Assembly (NCBI GenBank): GCA_002551355.1
Contig: NTHE01000017.1
Coordinates: 1-64,000, forward strand
Source of the DNA: Streptomyces sp. man185
GTDB taxonomy: Bacteria > Actinomycetota > Actinomycetes > Streptomycetales > Streptomycetaceae
Direction of reading: 5' to 3'
DNA: 64,000 bases
Under the pieces are notes generated by a model, which saw only the letters and a program-made list of their open reading frames with translations, had not been told where the DNA came from and ran no database searches. Below, piece by piece: positions 19,657 through 29,050 of the stretch. A program made the position numbers and the translations under genes. Each line of letters begins with the position of its first letter. The stretch's first letter is position 1.

Positions 19657-22530
19657 TCACGGTCGGCAGTCCTTCGCCGTCAGCGGGGGCGCCACCCCGG
19701 CGGGCTTGCCGCACACCAGGGTCCGCTCGGCGCTCGGCCCCGGCCGGACCACCTTGACGATGTTGAGACCGTGCACGTTGTCCGAGACCGAGGACCTCGC
19801 CCGGCTGAACGAGATCGTCCCCGTGGGCATGTTGTTGAGGTCCACCGTGTGCAGCGTCGCCCAGGTCTCGGCGGCGCTGCGCGGCTCGTCCCCGCGTGCG
19901 GCGGCGTCGTACAGGGCCGCCGTCGCGCTGTAGGAGATGACGATCTGCCCGCTGGCGAACAGGTCGTCCTCGTACACCGGCAGCCCCGAGGCCAGCGCGA
20001 TGGGCTCGCCCCCGGGGTGGAGGTCCCGCAGCGTGCGGTAGGCGTCCCCGTAGAAACCGAGGTTCTTTCCCCGGTCCAGCGGGGCCAGCGAACTGTGGTA
20101 AAGCGTGACGTTCGCCGCGATGGACGTGCTGTCGTCGAACGTCCCCTTCGACAGGTCGTCCCCGGTGAAGACCGTCATCTTCCGGTCCGAGCACCCTGTG
20201 GTGACCGACAGACCGTCCATCAGGGCCGGGACGTCCTCGACGCGCCCGGCGAAATACAGCGCGTCCGGGACCCGCTCGCCCTGGCAGATGGTGGTCAGCG
20301 GGGTGTTCAGACTGGCCTCGCCCACCAGGTCGTAGTACATGTCCCCGCCCAGCGAGAAGCCCGCCTCCCGGAGCATCTCCTTGCCCGCGGCCCGCTGTTC
20401 GGCGGTGTAGCGGTCCTTGTCCCCGTTGCGGGCCCGGCGCGACAGCACGATCGCGTGCGGGTCGTCCAGCTTCCGTGCGACCTGACTCGCGACCAGCCCC
20501 AGGGCGTGCGTCTGCTCCTCGTCCGTCGCCGCGAGCCCGAAGTAGTTCGGGTACCGCCGGGGGAGGTCGCTGCTGGAGTTCGTCGTGTTCACCAGGGGCA
20601 GCCCGGCCTCGCGCAGCCGCTCCGCCGCGTCGTCGCTCTCGTCGGTGTTCCGGCCGAGGCCCACCACGCCCACCACCGTGGGGTCCCGCTCCGCCACCTC
20701 GATGATCTTGCGGACGGCGGTGAGCTGCCGCAGCATGTCCTCGCCGCCGTTGGCGAGCAGCACCCGCAGTTTGACCGACCGCCGCACGGTCCTGTTCACG
20801 GACTTCTGCTGAAGGTAGACGCCGGTCAGCTCCTCCAGGCCCTTGCGGGTCGCCTCGGGCTCGTCGCCCCTGGCGGTGAGCGGACCGGCATAGACCACCG
20901 TGACGTACCGGCCGTCCTGCTCGACGGCCCGGTTCTCCTCCCGGATCGCCCGCTCGATCCGGTCGAACGTGACGCCCTTCCCGGCCCCGCTCAGCTCCAG
21001 GCCGTTGCCGCGCGCGAACCGCACCTCCGGCACGGTCGCCACTCCGACGCACTCCCGGTCCCCGTCCTCACCGACCCAGATCGCTTCGGTGTTCCGGTCG
21101 GTCAGCGGCCCGTGGCAGTAGGCGTCCCGCCAGTGCCCGGCCCACAGGAACGCCCCCAGCAGGCTCCCCACGACGACCACGGCGATCGTCGCCCGCGACA
21201 TCACCCACCACGCCCAGGTCCGCCGCACCCGGTGGGTGACGAGCTGGGCATGCGCGTGCTCATGGGTCAGCTTCTCGGTCGACAGCGGCAGCAGCAGCAC
21301 CCACGCCAGGGTCGCTGCCGCCACCGGCGACTGGCCCAGGCTCAGATCGTCGACCCAGCGCTCGTAACGGGCCCGCGCCCCGGAGGAGCCGGTCGGCGCC
21401 CCCGGACCCGGCCGCTCCGGGGGCAGCGGCGGGGTGTGCCGCATGATCTCCGGGGCGGGCAGCGAGGCGAGCAGCAGCAGCGGATCGACCTCACTGCGCC
21501 GCGACCGTACGTTGTTGATCGCGTTGATCAGCAGGATGCCGCCGTTGTCCTGCGTGGCCCGGGGCAGGAACACCACCGGCGGGACCGTGCGCTTGCTGCG
21601 CCGCCAGTCCAGGGAGTGCGGGCGGTAGTTGTGCCGCAGGTCCTCCAGCAGCGCCTGCACCCGCAGCTCCAGATGGAACTGGCGGGCGTGCTCGTCGCCC
21701 GCCCCCGCGTCCGCCACCCGCTCCGCGACCGCCGCCGCCCGCGCCCGGATCACCCGCCACGAGCCGCTCGGCGAGAACCACGACCAGCCGTCCGAGGGAT
21801 AGCCGGTGCTGGACGCGGCCAGGGACGAGGTGGTGGCGAACCACCGGCTGGCCCGGCGCAGCCACAGCAGCGGCGGCGCGGCCCGGGTCATCAGCCCCAC
21901 CACGGCCAGGGCGATCAGCGCGACCGCCGCCACCAACGCCGTCAGCAGCCAGTCGATCTCTCCGAGCAGCACGCTGAGCAGGGCGATGAACAGCGCCCCG
22001 ACGAAGGTCTCCGGCCGCACCGAGTCCCGCAGCGAGTTCCACCAAGAGCCCCGGCGCGGGCGGCCGGCCCGCCACCTGAGCCGGCTCAGCTGCTCCAGAA
22101 TCCTTTCCCCGGGCACCTCCGACGGACTGCCGGACTGCTCCACGACTGTCGCGGTCGCCTGCTCGATCGCCCCGAGCAGCCGGGAGCGCGGAAAGGAGAA
22201 CGGTTTGTACTGGGTGTTGTCGCGGGTCTCCCACGGCTTCTCGGAGAGCGTGCGCACCATGTCCAGCGCCGCTTCGTACGGAGTGTCCCCCCGGCCCTCC
22301 AGCAACTGCACCGGCACCCGGCGCAGCGCGTTCGCCTCGTGCACCTGGCGCACGAGGCGCTCGACCCGGTCGTCGATCTCCGGCCCGGCCCCGGCGTCCG
22401 CCGCCTGGGCCACCACGAGCGGCATCACCGGCCGGTTGACGCGGTACCGGTCGATCAGCTGCTGCATCAGGTGGAAGACGGCCGAGGCCGCCTCGTTGTC
22501 CGCACTGTCCCGCCAGACCTCGCGCGCCAT
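19657..22530 (-). CDS. membrane protein with C-terminal periplasmic-binding-protein-like domain
   Basis: A 957-residue protein whose whole architecture I do not recognise. Residues 1-170 are soluble and look like the distal part of an ATPase-like fold (PVMPLVVAQAADAG, VPVQLLEG), but no Walker A motif is present. Two helices span about 176-213, a cytoplasmic segment of about 230 residues follows (FLPRATQDNGGILLINAINN), and another helix lies at about 445-464. The exported part from about 545 resembles a type I periplasmic binding protein of the branched-chain amino acid class: VVYAGPLTARGDE, VVGVVGLGRNTDESDDAAER, LPLVNTTNSSSDLPRRYPNY. ABC transporters' solute receptors are normally separate lipoproteins, and no permease or ATPase is adjacent. 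It may be a sensor. The start has a GGGAAGGGCGGG tract upstream. Confidence 0.7.
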   Translation of the reverse strand: MAREVWRDSADNEAASAVFHLMQQLIDRYRVNRPVMPLVVAQAADAGAGPEIDDRVERLVRQVHEANALRRVPVQLLEGRGDTPYEAALDMVRTLSEKPWETRDNTQYKPFSFPRSRLLGAIEQATATVVEQSGSPSEVPGERILEQLSRLRWRAGRPRRGSWWNSLRDSVRPETFVGALFIALLSVLLGEIDWLLTALVAAVALIALAVVGLMTRAAPPLLWLRRASRWFATTSSLAASSTGYPSDGWSWFSPSGSWRVIRARAAAVAERVADAGAGDEHARQFHLELRVQALLEDLRHNYRPHSLDWRRSKRTVPPVVFLPRATQDNGGILLINAINNVRSRRSEVDPLLLLASLPAPEIMRHTPPLPPERPGPGAPTGSSGARARYERWVDDLSLGQSPVAAATLAWVLLLPLSTEKLTHEHAHAQLVTHRVRRTWAWWVMSRATIAVVVVGSLLGAFLWAGHWRDAYCHGPLTDRNTEAIWVGEDGDRECVGVATVPEVRFARGNGLELSGAGKGVTFDRIERAIREENRAVEQDGRYVTVVYAGPLTARGDEPEATRKGLEELTGVYLQQKSVNRTVRRSVKLRVLLANGGEDMLRQLTAVRKIIEVAERDPTVVGVVGLGRNTDESDDAAERLREAGLPLVNTTNSSSDLPRRYPNYFGLAATDEEQTHALGLVASQVARKLDDPHAIVLSRRARNGDKDRYTAEQRAAGKEMLREAGFSLGGDMYYDLVGEASLNTPLTTICQGERVPDALYFAGRVEDVPALMDGLSVTTGCSDRKMTVFTGDDLSKGTFDDSTSIAANVTLYHSSLAPLDRGKNLGFYGDAYRTLRDLHPGGEPIALASGLPVYEDDLFASGQIVISYSATAALYDAAARGDEPRSAAETWATLHTVDLNNMPTGTISFSRARSSVSDNVHGLNIVKVVRPGPSAERTLVCGKPAGVAPPLTAKDCRP

Positions 22531-22676
22531 CGCCCCGTGCCCGCCCTTCCCCCGTGAGCCGTTCGGCCCGTTCGCCCCTCGGTAACCCTCAATAACCGAT
22601 GGTGCGTGTGGGACGCAGGCATTCCTAGGGATCGGTACGTGATCGTCCGGGACGGACCGGAATCAGCCCGGGGACA

Positions 22677-23495
22677 TCAGTCCGGAAGCGTGACGAAGTC
22701 GATCAATTCCTCGACCCGGCCCAGCAGTTGGGGTTCCAGGTCCTTGTAGCTGCGGACCTTGGACAGAATGTGCTGCCAGGCCGCCCCGGTGTTCTCCGGC
22801 CACCCCAGCGCCCGGCACACGCCCGTCTTCCAGTCCTGTCCCCTCGGCACCACCGGCCAGGCGTCGATCCCCACCGAGGACGGCTTCACCGCCTCCCACA
22901 CGTCGATGTACGGGTGCCCCACCACCAGCACGTGGTCCCCGGTCACCCGGTCGGCGATCCGGGACTCCTTGGAGCCGGGCACCAGATGGTCCACCAGCAC
23001 TCCCAGCCGGGCGTCGGGCCCCGGCGCGAACTCCCCGACGATCGCCGGAAGGTCGTCGACGCCCTCCAGGTACTCCACGACCACGCCCTCGATGCGCAGG
23101 TCGTCGCCCCACACCCGCTCCACCAGCTCCGCGTCGTGCCGGCCCTCCACATAGATCCGCCCGGCCCTCGCCACCCGGGCCCGCGCGCCGGGCACCGCCA
23201 CCGAACCGGAGGCCGTACGGGTGGGCCGCACGGGACCGCCGGGGCCCGGGCGCACCAGCGTGACGACCTTGCCCTCCAGCAGGAAGCCGCGCGGCTCCAT
23301 CGGGAACACCCGGTGCTTGCCGAAGCGGTCCTCCAGGGTCACCGTCGGCCCCTGGGCCGTCTTCTCGCAGCGGATCACGGCCCCGCAGAAGCCGGTGGCG
23401 ACCTCCTCCACGACCAGATCGGGTTCGGCGGGCACCTCGGGCACGGGGGCGGACCTCTTCCACGGCGGGGTCAGGTCCGGCTGGTAGCTGCGCAT
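22677..23495 (-). CDS. DUF3097 family protein
   Basis: 272 residues matching the actinobacterial DUF3097 family: MRSYQPDLTPPWKRSAPVPE, FGKHRVFPMEPRGFLLEGK, IYVEGRHDAELVERVWGDDL, and VLVDHLVPGSKESRIA. The VEGRHD...DDLR and LVDHLVPGSKE blocks resemble the acidic residues of a TOPRIM-type fold, which would suggest nucleic-acid metabolism, but this is inference. Function is not established. The stop is 146 bases from the PBP-like gene start. Confidence 0.85.
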   Translation of the reverse strand: MRSYQPDLTPPWKRSAPVPEVPAEPDLVVEEVATGFCGAVIRCEKTAQGPTVTLEDRFGKHRVFPMEPRGFLLEGKVVTLVRPGPGGPVRPTRTASGSVAVPGARARVARAGRIYVEGRHDAELVERVWGDDLRIEGVVVEYLEGVDDLPAIVGEFAPGPDARLGVLVDHLVPGSKESRIADRVTGDHVLVVGHPYIDVWEAVKPSSVGIDAWPVVPRGQDWKTGVCRALGWPENTGAAWQHILSKVRSYKDLEPQLLGRVEELIDFVTLPD

Positions 23496-23570
23496 GGCCC
23501 GACGATAATCCGCCCGTCGCCGTGAATATCCTCACCCCGCTGCTAAGGCCTCCTGCCGCCGCGAGGATCC

Positions 23571-24302
23571 TCACGCCACCGCGAACCGCTCCGCCAGCGC
23601 CGCCCGCTGCGCCCGGACGAAGCCCGCGTCCACCACCGCACCGTGCCCCGGAACGTACAGCGCGTCCTCGCCGCCCAGCTCCAGCAGCCGGTCCAGCGCG
23701 GCCGGCCAGTGCGAGGTGATCGCGTCCCCGCCCGCCTGCGGCTCGCCCGACTCCTCGACCAGGTCGCCGCAGAACACCACCGGAGGCTCACCGTCCGAGC
23801 CCGGCACCAGCACCGCGAGGTCGTGGCCGCTGTGCCCCGGGCCCACGTTCGCCAGCAGCACCTGACGACCGCCCCCCAGGTCGAGCGTCCAGTCGCCGCA
23901 CACCTCGTGGTGCGGGGCCACCAGCGTGTCCGCCGACCGGGCCGCCTCGTCCTCCGGCACCCCGTGGCGCACGGCCGACGCGCACAGGCTCTCCGCCTCG
24001 TCCCGCAGCAGGGCCGCGACGCCCACCGCCCCGTACACCTGGGCCCCGGCGAACGCAGCCGTGCCCAGCACATGATCGAAGTGCGGGTGGCTCAGTGCGA
24101 TATGCGTCACCCTCCGCCCGAGCAGCGCCTCGGCCTGCCGCCGCAGCTCGACGCCCTCGCGCAGGGTCGCGCCCGTGTCGTACAGCAGTACCCCGTCCGG
24201 CCCGGCGGCCAGCGCGGCGGTGGCGTCCCAGCCGGGGAGCCGCCGCCTGCCGATACCGTTGCCCAACCGCTCCCAGCCGAAGTCTTCCCAAGCGACGTGC
24301 AT
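23571..24302 (-). CDS. MBL-fold metallo-hydrolase
   Basis: 243 residues with the metallo-beta-lactamase signature SHPHFDHVLG (HxHxDH), a later GPGHSGHDLAV, a FCGDLVEE metal-ligand strand and a final PGHGAVVD. It belongs to the broad glyoxalase II/lactonase-like group and binds two metal ions. It is divergent from hrcA with about 175 bases between starts. Substrate is unknown. Confidence 0.87.
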   Translation of the reverse strand: MHVAWEDFGWERLGNGIGRRRLPGWDATAALAAGPDGVLLYDTGATLREGVELRRQAEALLGRRVTHIALSHPHFDHVLGTAAFAGAQVYGAVGVAALLRDEAESLCASAVRHGVPEDEAARSADTLVAPHHEVCGDWTLDLGGGRQVLLANVGPGHSGHDLAVLVPGSDGEPPVVFCGDLVEESGEPQAGGDAITSHWPAALDRLLELGGEDALYVPGHGAVVDAGFVRAQRAALAERFAVA

Positions 24303-24403
24303 ACCACGACGCTATCGGCAACGACCTGCGCAGTCCCGTGGGAGCGTGGCCGGTCGCCCTTGCCCCGGCCCCACCCCACCCCCGTACACTGACGACGGGA
24401 TTG

Positions 24404-24430
24404 CTGGCACTCGTACGCACCGAGTGCCAG
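24404..24430. promoter_or_regulatory. CIRCE operator (HrcA binding site)
   Basis: CTGGCACTC-N9-GAGTGCCAG is a perfect 9-9-9 inverted repeat matching CIRCE (consensus TTAGCACTC-N9-GAGTGCTAA, with G/C substitutions at the outer bases as in actinobacteria). It lies 46 bases upstream of the hrcA start, so HrcA is predicted to repress its own operon until heat shock. Confidence 0.95.
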
Positions 24431-24476
24431 CCGGACACCGGAGAGATCCGGAGAGACACAGCTGGAGGTGTGCGCG

Positions 24477-25493
24477 ATGCTCAGCGAACGCAGACTCGAA
24501 GTGCTGCGCGCCATCGTCCAGGACTATGTCGGCACCGAGGAGCCCGTCGGCTCCAAGGCACTGACCGAGCGGCACCGGCTGGGGGTCTCCCCGGCCACCG
24601 TCCGCAACGACATGGCGGTGCTGGAGGACGAGGGCTTCATCGCCCAGCCGCACACGAGCGCGGGACGCATCCCGACCGACAAGGGGTACCGCCTCTTCGT
24701 CGACAAGCTCGCGGGCGTCAAGCCGCTGTCCTCGCCCGAGCGCCGGGCCATCCAGAACTTCCTCGACGGCGCGGTCGACCTCGACGACGTGGTCGGCCGG
24801 ACGGTCCGGCTGCTCGCGCAGCTGACCCGGCAGGTCGCCGTCGTGCAGTACCCGTCGCTGACCCGTTCGACGGTGCGGCACGTGGAGCTGCTGGCGCTCG
24901 CCCCCGCCCGGCTGATGCTCGTCCTGATCACGGACACCGGCCGGGTCGAACAGCGTATGATCGACTGCCCTGCGCCGTTCGGCGAGGCATCGCTCGCGGA
25001 TCTGCGGGCCCGGCTCAACAGCCGGGTCGTCGGACGCCGCTTCGCGGATGTCCCGCGCCTGGTGCAGGAGCTGCCGGAATCCTTCGACAGCGAGGACAGG
25101 GGAACCGTTTCCACGGTTCTCTCCACCCTCCTCGAAACACTGGTCGAGGAGACGGAGGAGCGGCTGATGATCGGCGGCACCTCCAACCTCACCCGCTTCG
25201 GACACGACTTCCCGGTGATGATCCGGCCGGTGCTGGAAGCACTGGAGGAACAGGTCGTCCTGCTGAAGCTGCTCGGTGAGGCAACGGACTCCGGCATGAC
25301 CGTACGGATCGGGCACGAGAACGCCCACGAGGGGCTCAACTCCACGTCCGTCGTCGCGGTCGGCTACGGTTCGGGCGACGAGGCAGTCGCCAAACTCGGC
25401 GTGGTCGGACCGACCCGCATGGACTACCCCGGAACGATGGGAGCGGTACGCGCAGTGGCACGTTACGTCGGACAGATCCTGGCGGAGTCGTAA
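24477..25493 (+). CDS. hrcA: heat-inducible transcription repressor HrcA
   Basis: 338 residues. The winged-helix N-terminus begins [20 protein letters not shown] and contains [20 protein letters not shown], then [16 protein letters not shown], all diagnostic of HrcA. It represses groE/dnaJ-type genes through CIRCE and needs GroEL for activity. The ATG at 24477 is chosen because GGAGG lies eight bases upstream; a GTG at 24468 overlaps that ribosome site. A CIRCE element lies upstream. The stop TAA abuts the dnaJ2 GTG with no gap, so the two genes are one operon. Confidence 0.97.
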   Translation: MLSERRLEVLRAIVQDYVGTEEPVGSKALTERHRLGVSPATVRNDMAVLEDEGFIAQPHTSAGRIPTDKGYRLFVDKLAGVKPLSSPERRAIQNFLDGAVDLDDVVGRTVRLLAQLTRQVAVVQYPSLTRSTVRHVELLALAPARLMLVLITDTGRVEQRMIDCPAPFGEASLADLRARLNSRVVGRRFADVPRLVQELPESFDSEDRGTVSTVLSTLLETLVEETEERLMIGGTSNLTRFGHDFPVMIRPVLEALEEQVVLLKLLGEATDSGMTVRIGHENAHEGLNSTSVVAVGYGSGDEAVAKLGVVGPTRMDYPGTMGAVRAVARYVGQILAES

Positions 25494-26633
25494 GTGGCCA
25501 CGGACTACTACGCCGTACTCGGCGTGCGCCGCGACGCATCTCAGGACGAGATCAAGAAGGCATTCCGTCGGCTCGCACGCGAGCTGCACCCGGATGTCAA
25601 CCCGGACCCGAAGACCCAGGAGCGGTTCAAGGAGATCAACGCCGCTTACGAGGTGCTCTCGGACCCGCAGAAGAAGCAGGTCTACGACCTCGGCGGCGAC
25701 CCGCTCTCCGCCGGTGGCGGTGGTGGTGGCGCCGGCGGTTTCGGAGCCGGCAACTTCGGCAACTTCTCCGACATCATGGACGCCTTCTTCGGCAACGCCG
25801 CGCAGCGCGGGCCCCGTTCGCGGACCCGGCGCGGCCAGGACGCCATGATCCGGCTGGAGATCGACCTCAACGAGGCGGCCTTCGGCACCACCAAGGACAT
25901 CCAGGTCGACACGGCCGTCGTCTGCAACACCTGCAGCGGCGAGGGCGCGGCCCCCGGCACCTCCGCGCAGACCTGTGACATGTGCCGCGGCCGCGGCGAG
26001 GTCTCGCAGGTCACACGGTCCTTCCTGGGTCAGGTCATGACCTCGCGGCCCTGCCCGCAGTGCCAGGGCTTCGGCACGGTCGTGCCGACCCCCTGCCCGG
26101 AGTGCGCCGGCGACGGCCGCATCCGCTCGCGGCGCACGCTCACGGTCAAGATCCCGGCGGGCGTCGACAACGGCACCCGTATCCAGCTCGCCGGAGAGGG
26201 TGAGGTCGGCCCCGGCGGCGGCCCGCCCGGCGACCTCTACGTGGAGATCCACGAGCTGCCGCACGCCGTCTTCCAGCGGCGCGGCGACGACCTGCACTGC
26301 ACGGTCACCATCCCCATGACGGCCGCGGCCCTCGGCACCAAGTGCCCGCTGGAGACGCTGGACGGCCTGGAGGAGGTCGACATCCGGCCCGGCACCCAGT
26401 CCGGCCAGTCCGTGCCCCTGCACGGGCGCGGGATCACCCATCTGCGCGGTGGCGGCCGGGGCGACCTGATCGTGCACGTCGAGGTGATGACCCCGTCCAA
26501 GCTCGACCCCGAACAGGAGCGGCTGCTGCGGGAGCTGTCCAAGCTGCGCGGCGAGGAACGGCCCTTGGGTCAGTTTCAGCCAGGGCAGCAGGGCCTCTTC
26601 TCCCGTCTGAAGGACGCGTTCAACGGTCGCTGA
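25494..26633 (+). CDS. dnaJ: chaperone protein DnaJ2
   Basis: Co-chaperone of DnaK, 379 residues. The J domain carries the HPD tripeptide at residues 32-34. A Gly-rich linker ([18 protein letters not shown]) follows. The four zinc-binding CxxCxGxG motifs are all intact: [32 protein letters not shown]. The C-terminal domain ends in a short helix. GTG start directly follows the hrcA stop. This is the hrcA-linked paralogue, as distinct from the dnaK-operon dnaJ1 of Streptomyces. Confidence 0.96.
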   Translation: MATDYYAVLGVRRDASQDEIKKAFRRLARELHPDVNPDPKTQERFKEINAAYEVLSDPQKKQVYDLGGDPLSAGGGGGGAGGFGAGNFGNFSDIMDAFFGNAAQRGPRSRTRRGQDAMIRLEIDLNEAAFGTTKDIQVDTAVVCNTCSGEGAAPGTSAQTCDMCRGRGEVSQVTRSFLGQVMTSRPCPQCQGFGTVVPTPCPECAGDGRIRSRRTLTVKIPAGVDNGTRIQLAGEGEVGPGGGPPGDLYVEIHELPHAVFQRRGDDLHCTVTIPMTAAALGTKCPLETLDGLEEVDIRPGTQSGQSVPLHGRGITHLRGGGRGDLIVHVEVMTPSKLDPEQERLLRELSKLRGEERPLGQFQPGQQGLFSRLKDAFNGR

Positions 26634-26651
26634 ACCGCTTTTCGCCTTTCG

Positions 26652-26690
26652 CCGCACCGCCCGCCGGTTCTCTACCGGCGGGCGGTGCGG
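26652..26690 (+). terminator. hrcA-dnaJ2 operon terminator
   Basis: CCGCACCGCCCGCCGGT (26652-26668) and ACCGGCGGGCGGTGCGG (26674-26690) form a perfect 17-bp stem with a TCTCT loop, 19 bases after the dnaJ2 stop. Confidence 0.92.
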
Positions 26691-26765
26691 CGTACGGCGG
26701 GAGATCCGGTCAGGCCGTCGGCTGGCTGATTCGGCCCCGTGCACGGGACGTGGCACGATGCGGTC

Positions 26766-27839
26766 ATGTCCTCCGAGTTGACCGATCTCTGCCGGTATCC
26801 GATCGTGCAGGCCCCCATGGCGGGCGGCACGTCCGGACCCCAGCTCGCCGGGGCCGTCGCCGAAGCCGGCGGGCTCGGATTCCTGGCCGCCGGGTACAAG
26901 ACGGCGGACGGGATGTACAACGAGATCAAACAGGTGCGCCGGCTCACCGGCGGGCCGTTCGGCGTCAACCTCTTCATGCCGCAGCCCGCGCTCGCCGACC
27001 CCAGCGCCGTCGAGGTCTACCGCCACCAGCTCGCCGGCGAGGCCGCCTGGTACGAGACCCCGCTCGGCGACCCGGACAGCAGCGGCGACGACGGCTACGA
27101 GGCGAAGGTCGCGATCCTGCTGGAGGACCCGGTCCCGGTCGTCTCCTTCACCTTCGGCTGCCCCACCCGCGACACGCTGGACGCCTTCGCCCGGGCCGGG
27201 ACGCACACCATCGTCACGGTCACCTCCGCCGTGGAGGCCCAGAGCGCCCAGTGGGCGGGCGCCGACACCGTCTGCGTCCAGGGCGTCGAGGCGGGCGGCC
27301 ACCAGTCCACCCATCGCGACGACCCGCAGGTAGACCAGACCGGCACCGGGCTGCTCTCCCTGGTCACCCAGGTCCGCGAGACCGTGCAGATCCCGATCGT
27401 CGCCACCGGCGGACTGATGCGCGGATCCCAGATCGCCGCCGTCCTCGCGGCGGGCGCGGACGCCGCCCAGCTCGGCACCGCCTTCCTGATCTGCCCCGAG
27501 TCCGGCGCCCACCTGCTGCACAAGCAGGCCCTGACCAACCCCCTGTTCGTCCGCACCGAGCTGACCCGCGCCTTCTCCGGGCGGCCCGCCCGCGGCCTGG
27601 TCAACCGCTTCGTCCGCGAACACGGCCCGTACGCCCCCGCCGCCTACCCCCAGGTCCACTACGTCACCAGCGGGCTGCGCCAGGCCGCCGCCAAGGCCGG
27701 GGACGCCCAGGGCATGGCCCTGTGGGCCGGGCAGGGCCACCGGATGGCCCGAGAACTGCCCGCCGGCGAGCTGATCGAGTTGCTCGCCGCCGAACTGGAG
27801 GCCGCGAGGGCGGCCCTGAGCATGAGGAGCCCCCGGTGA
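26766..27839 (+). CDS. nitronate monooxygenase family protein
   Basis: 357 residues, TIM-barrel flavoenzyme of the 2-nitropropane dioxygenase group, which oxidises alkyl nitronates. Visible signatures: YPIVQAPMAGGTSGPQLAGA at the start, VSFTFGCP, QGVEAGGHQSTHR (containing the conserved GxEAGGH) and PIVATGGLMRG, then GADAAQLGTAFL for phosphate binding. The ATG at 26766 (MSSELTDLCRYP) gives the family length. The stop overlaps the rsmE start. Confidence 0.92.
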   Translation: MSSELTDLCRYPIVQAPMAGGTSGPQLAGAVAEAGGLGFLAAGYKTADGMYNEIKQVRRLTGGPFGVNLFMPQPALADPSAVEVYRHQLAGEAAWYETPLGDPDSSGDDGYEAKVAILLEDPVPVVSFTFGCPTRDTLDAFARAGTHTIVTVTSAVEAQSAQWAGADTVCVQGVEAGGHQSTHRDDPQVDQTGTGLLSLVTQVRETVQIPIVATGGLMRGSQIAAVLAAGADAAQLGTAFLICPESGAHLLHKQALTNPLFVRTELTRAFSGRPARGLVNRFVREHGPYAPAAYPQVHYVTSGLRQAAAKAGDAQGMALWAGQGHRMARELPAGELIELLAAELEAARAALSMRSPR

Positions 27840-28582
27840 CCGCACCGGTCTTCGTCGTCGAACGGATGCCCACCGGGCCGCAGCTCGTCCTGGAGGGACC
27901 CGAAGGACGGCACGCCGTCTCCGTGAAGCGGCTCCAGACCGGTGAGGACGTCGTCCTCACCGACGGGCTCGGCCACTGGGCGGAGGGCGTCGTGCACGCC
28001 GCCGAGGGCAAGGACCGGCTCACCGTCACCCTCCGCGCGGGCGTCCAGGAGGAGCCCGCACCCGCACCCCGGATCACCGTCGTCCAGGCGCTCCCCAAGG
28101 GCGACCGGGGCGAACTGGCCGTCGAGACCATGACCGAGACCGGCGTCGACGCGATCGTCCCCTGGCAGGCCGCCCGCTGCATCACCCAGTGGAAGGGCGA
28201 GCGGGGCGCCAAGGCCCTGACGAAGTGGCGCAGTACGGCACGGGAGGCGGGCAAGCAGTCCCGCCGGGTGCGCTTCCCCGAGGTGGCCGACGCCATGACG
28301 ACCAAGCAGGTCGCGGCCCTGCTCGGCGAAGCCGACTTCGCTGGGGTCCTCCACGAGGACCGTGACCACGACAGCACCCCGCTCGCCACCGCCGAACTCC
28401 CGGCCGGGGGCTCGATCGTGCTCGTCGTCGGCCCCGAGGGCGGCGTCTCCCCGCAGGAGCTGGCCGTTTTCGCCGAGGCGGGCGCCCGCCCCTACCGTCT
28501 CGGCCGCAGCGTGCTGCGCACCTCCACCGCCGGGACCGCCGCCACCGCTCTGCTGCTGGGACGCACCGGCCGCTGGGGATGA
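27836..28582 (+). CDS. rsmE: 16S rRNA (uracil-1498-N3)-methyltransferase
   Basis: 248 residues; SPOUT-class enzyme that methylates U1498 of 16S rRNA. The N-terminal PUA-like part contains EGRHAVSVKRLQTGEDVVLTDG. The knot region has LVVGPEGGVSPQEL and a C-terminal YRLGRSVLRTSTAGTAA, the RsmE cofactor-binding signature. GTG start overlaps the preceding stop (GTGA) and has AGGAG upstream. Order with hrcA-dnaJ is typical of actinobacteria. Confidence 0.95.
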   Translation: MTAPVFVVERMPTGPQLVLEGPEGRHAVSVKRLQTGEDVVLTDGLGHWAEGVVHAAEGKDRLTVTLRAGVQEEPAPAPRITVVQALPKGDRGELAVETMTETGVDAIVPWQAARCITQWKGERGAKALTKWRSTAREAGKQSRRVRFPEVADAMTTKQVAALLGEADFAGVLHEDRDHDSTPLATAELPAGGSIVLVVGPEGGVSPQELAVFAEAGARPYRLGRSVLRTSTAGTAATALLLGRTGRWG

Positions 28583-28665
28583 ACCGGCCCTGACGCCCGG
28601 GGATAGCATGCCCTGTACTGATCACCAGTGACCGTACCGATCACCAGCGACGAGGAGGCCCGGCC

Positions 28666-29025
28666 ATGGCGGGAGAGCCGCAGTCCGACTGCCTGTTCTG
28701 CAAGATCGTCTCGGGAGAGATCCCGGCGACCATCGTCCGCGAGAGCGAGACCACCGTCGCCTTCCGCGACATCAACCCGCAGGCCCCGACCCACGTCCTC
28801 GTCATCCCGAAGGTCCACTACCCGGACGCCGCCTCCCTCGCCGCCGCCGAACCGCTCATCGCCGCCGACGTGCTGCGCGAGGCCGGAGTGGTCGCCGCCG
28901 ACGAGAAGGTCGACTCCACCGGCTACCGGATCATCCTCAACACGGGCTCCGGCGCCGGCCAGACCGTCTTCCACGCGCACGCCCACGTCCTGGGCGGCCG
29001 CGGCCTCCAGTGGCCCCCCGGATAA
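28666..29025 (+). CDS. HIT family nucleotide-binding protein
   Basis: 119 residues with [16 protein letters not shown] at the N-terminus and the histidine triad [12 protein letters not shown] (HxHxH) near the C-terminus, typical of the HINT branch that hydrolyses adenosine phosphoramidates. ATG at 28666 is preceded by GAGGAGG. The gene sits in the rsmE run, 83 bases after rsmE. Confidence 0.94.
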   Translation: MAGEPQSDCLFCKIVSGEIPATIVRESETTVAFRDINPQAPTHVLVIPKVHYPDAASLAAAEPLIAADVLREAGVVAADEKVDSTGYRIILNTGSGAGQTVFHAHAHVLGGRGLQWPPG

Positions 29026-29050
29026 CACCCGCACCGCAGGAGCTTTCCCC

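Noticed and set aside
24312..27845. A 1177-codon minus-strand open frame across hrcA-dnaJ2-nitronate monooxygenase
   Set aside because: It is antisense to three clear genes and its composition is that of high-GC shadow frames; no domain is recognisable.
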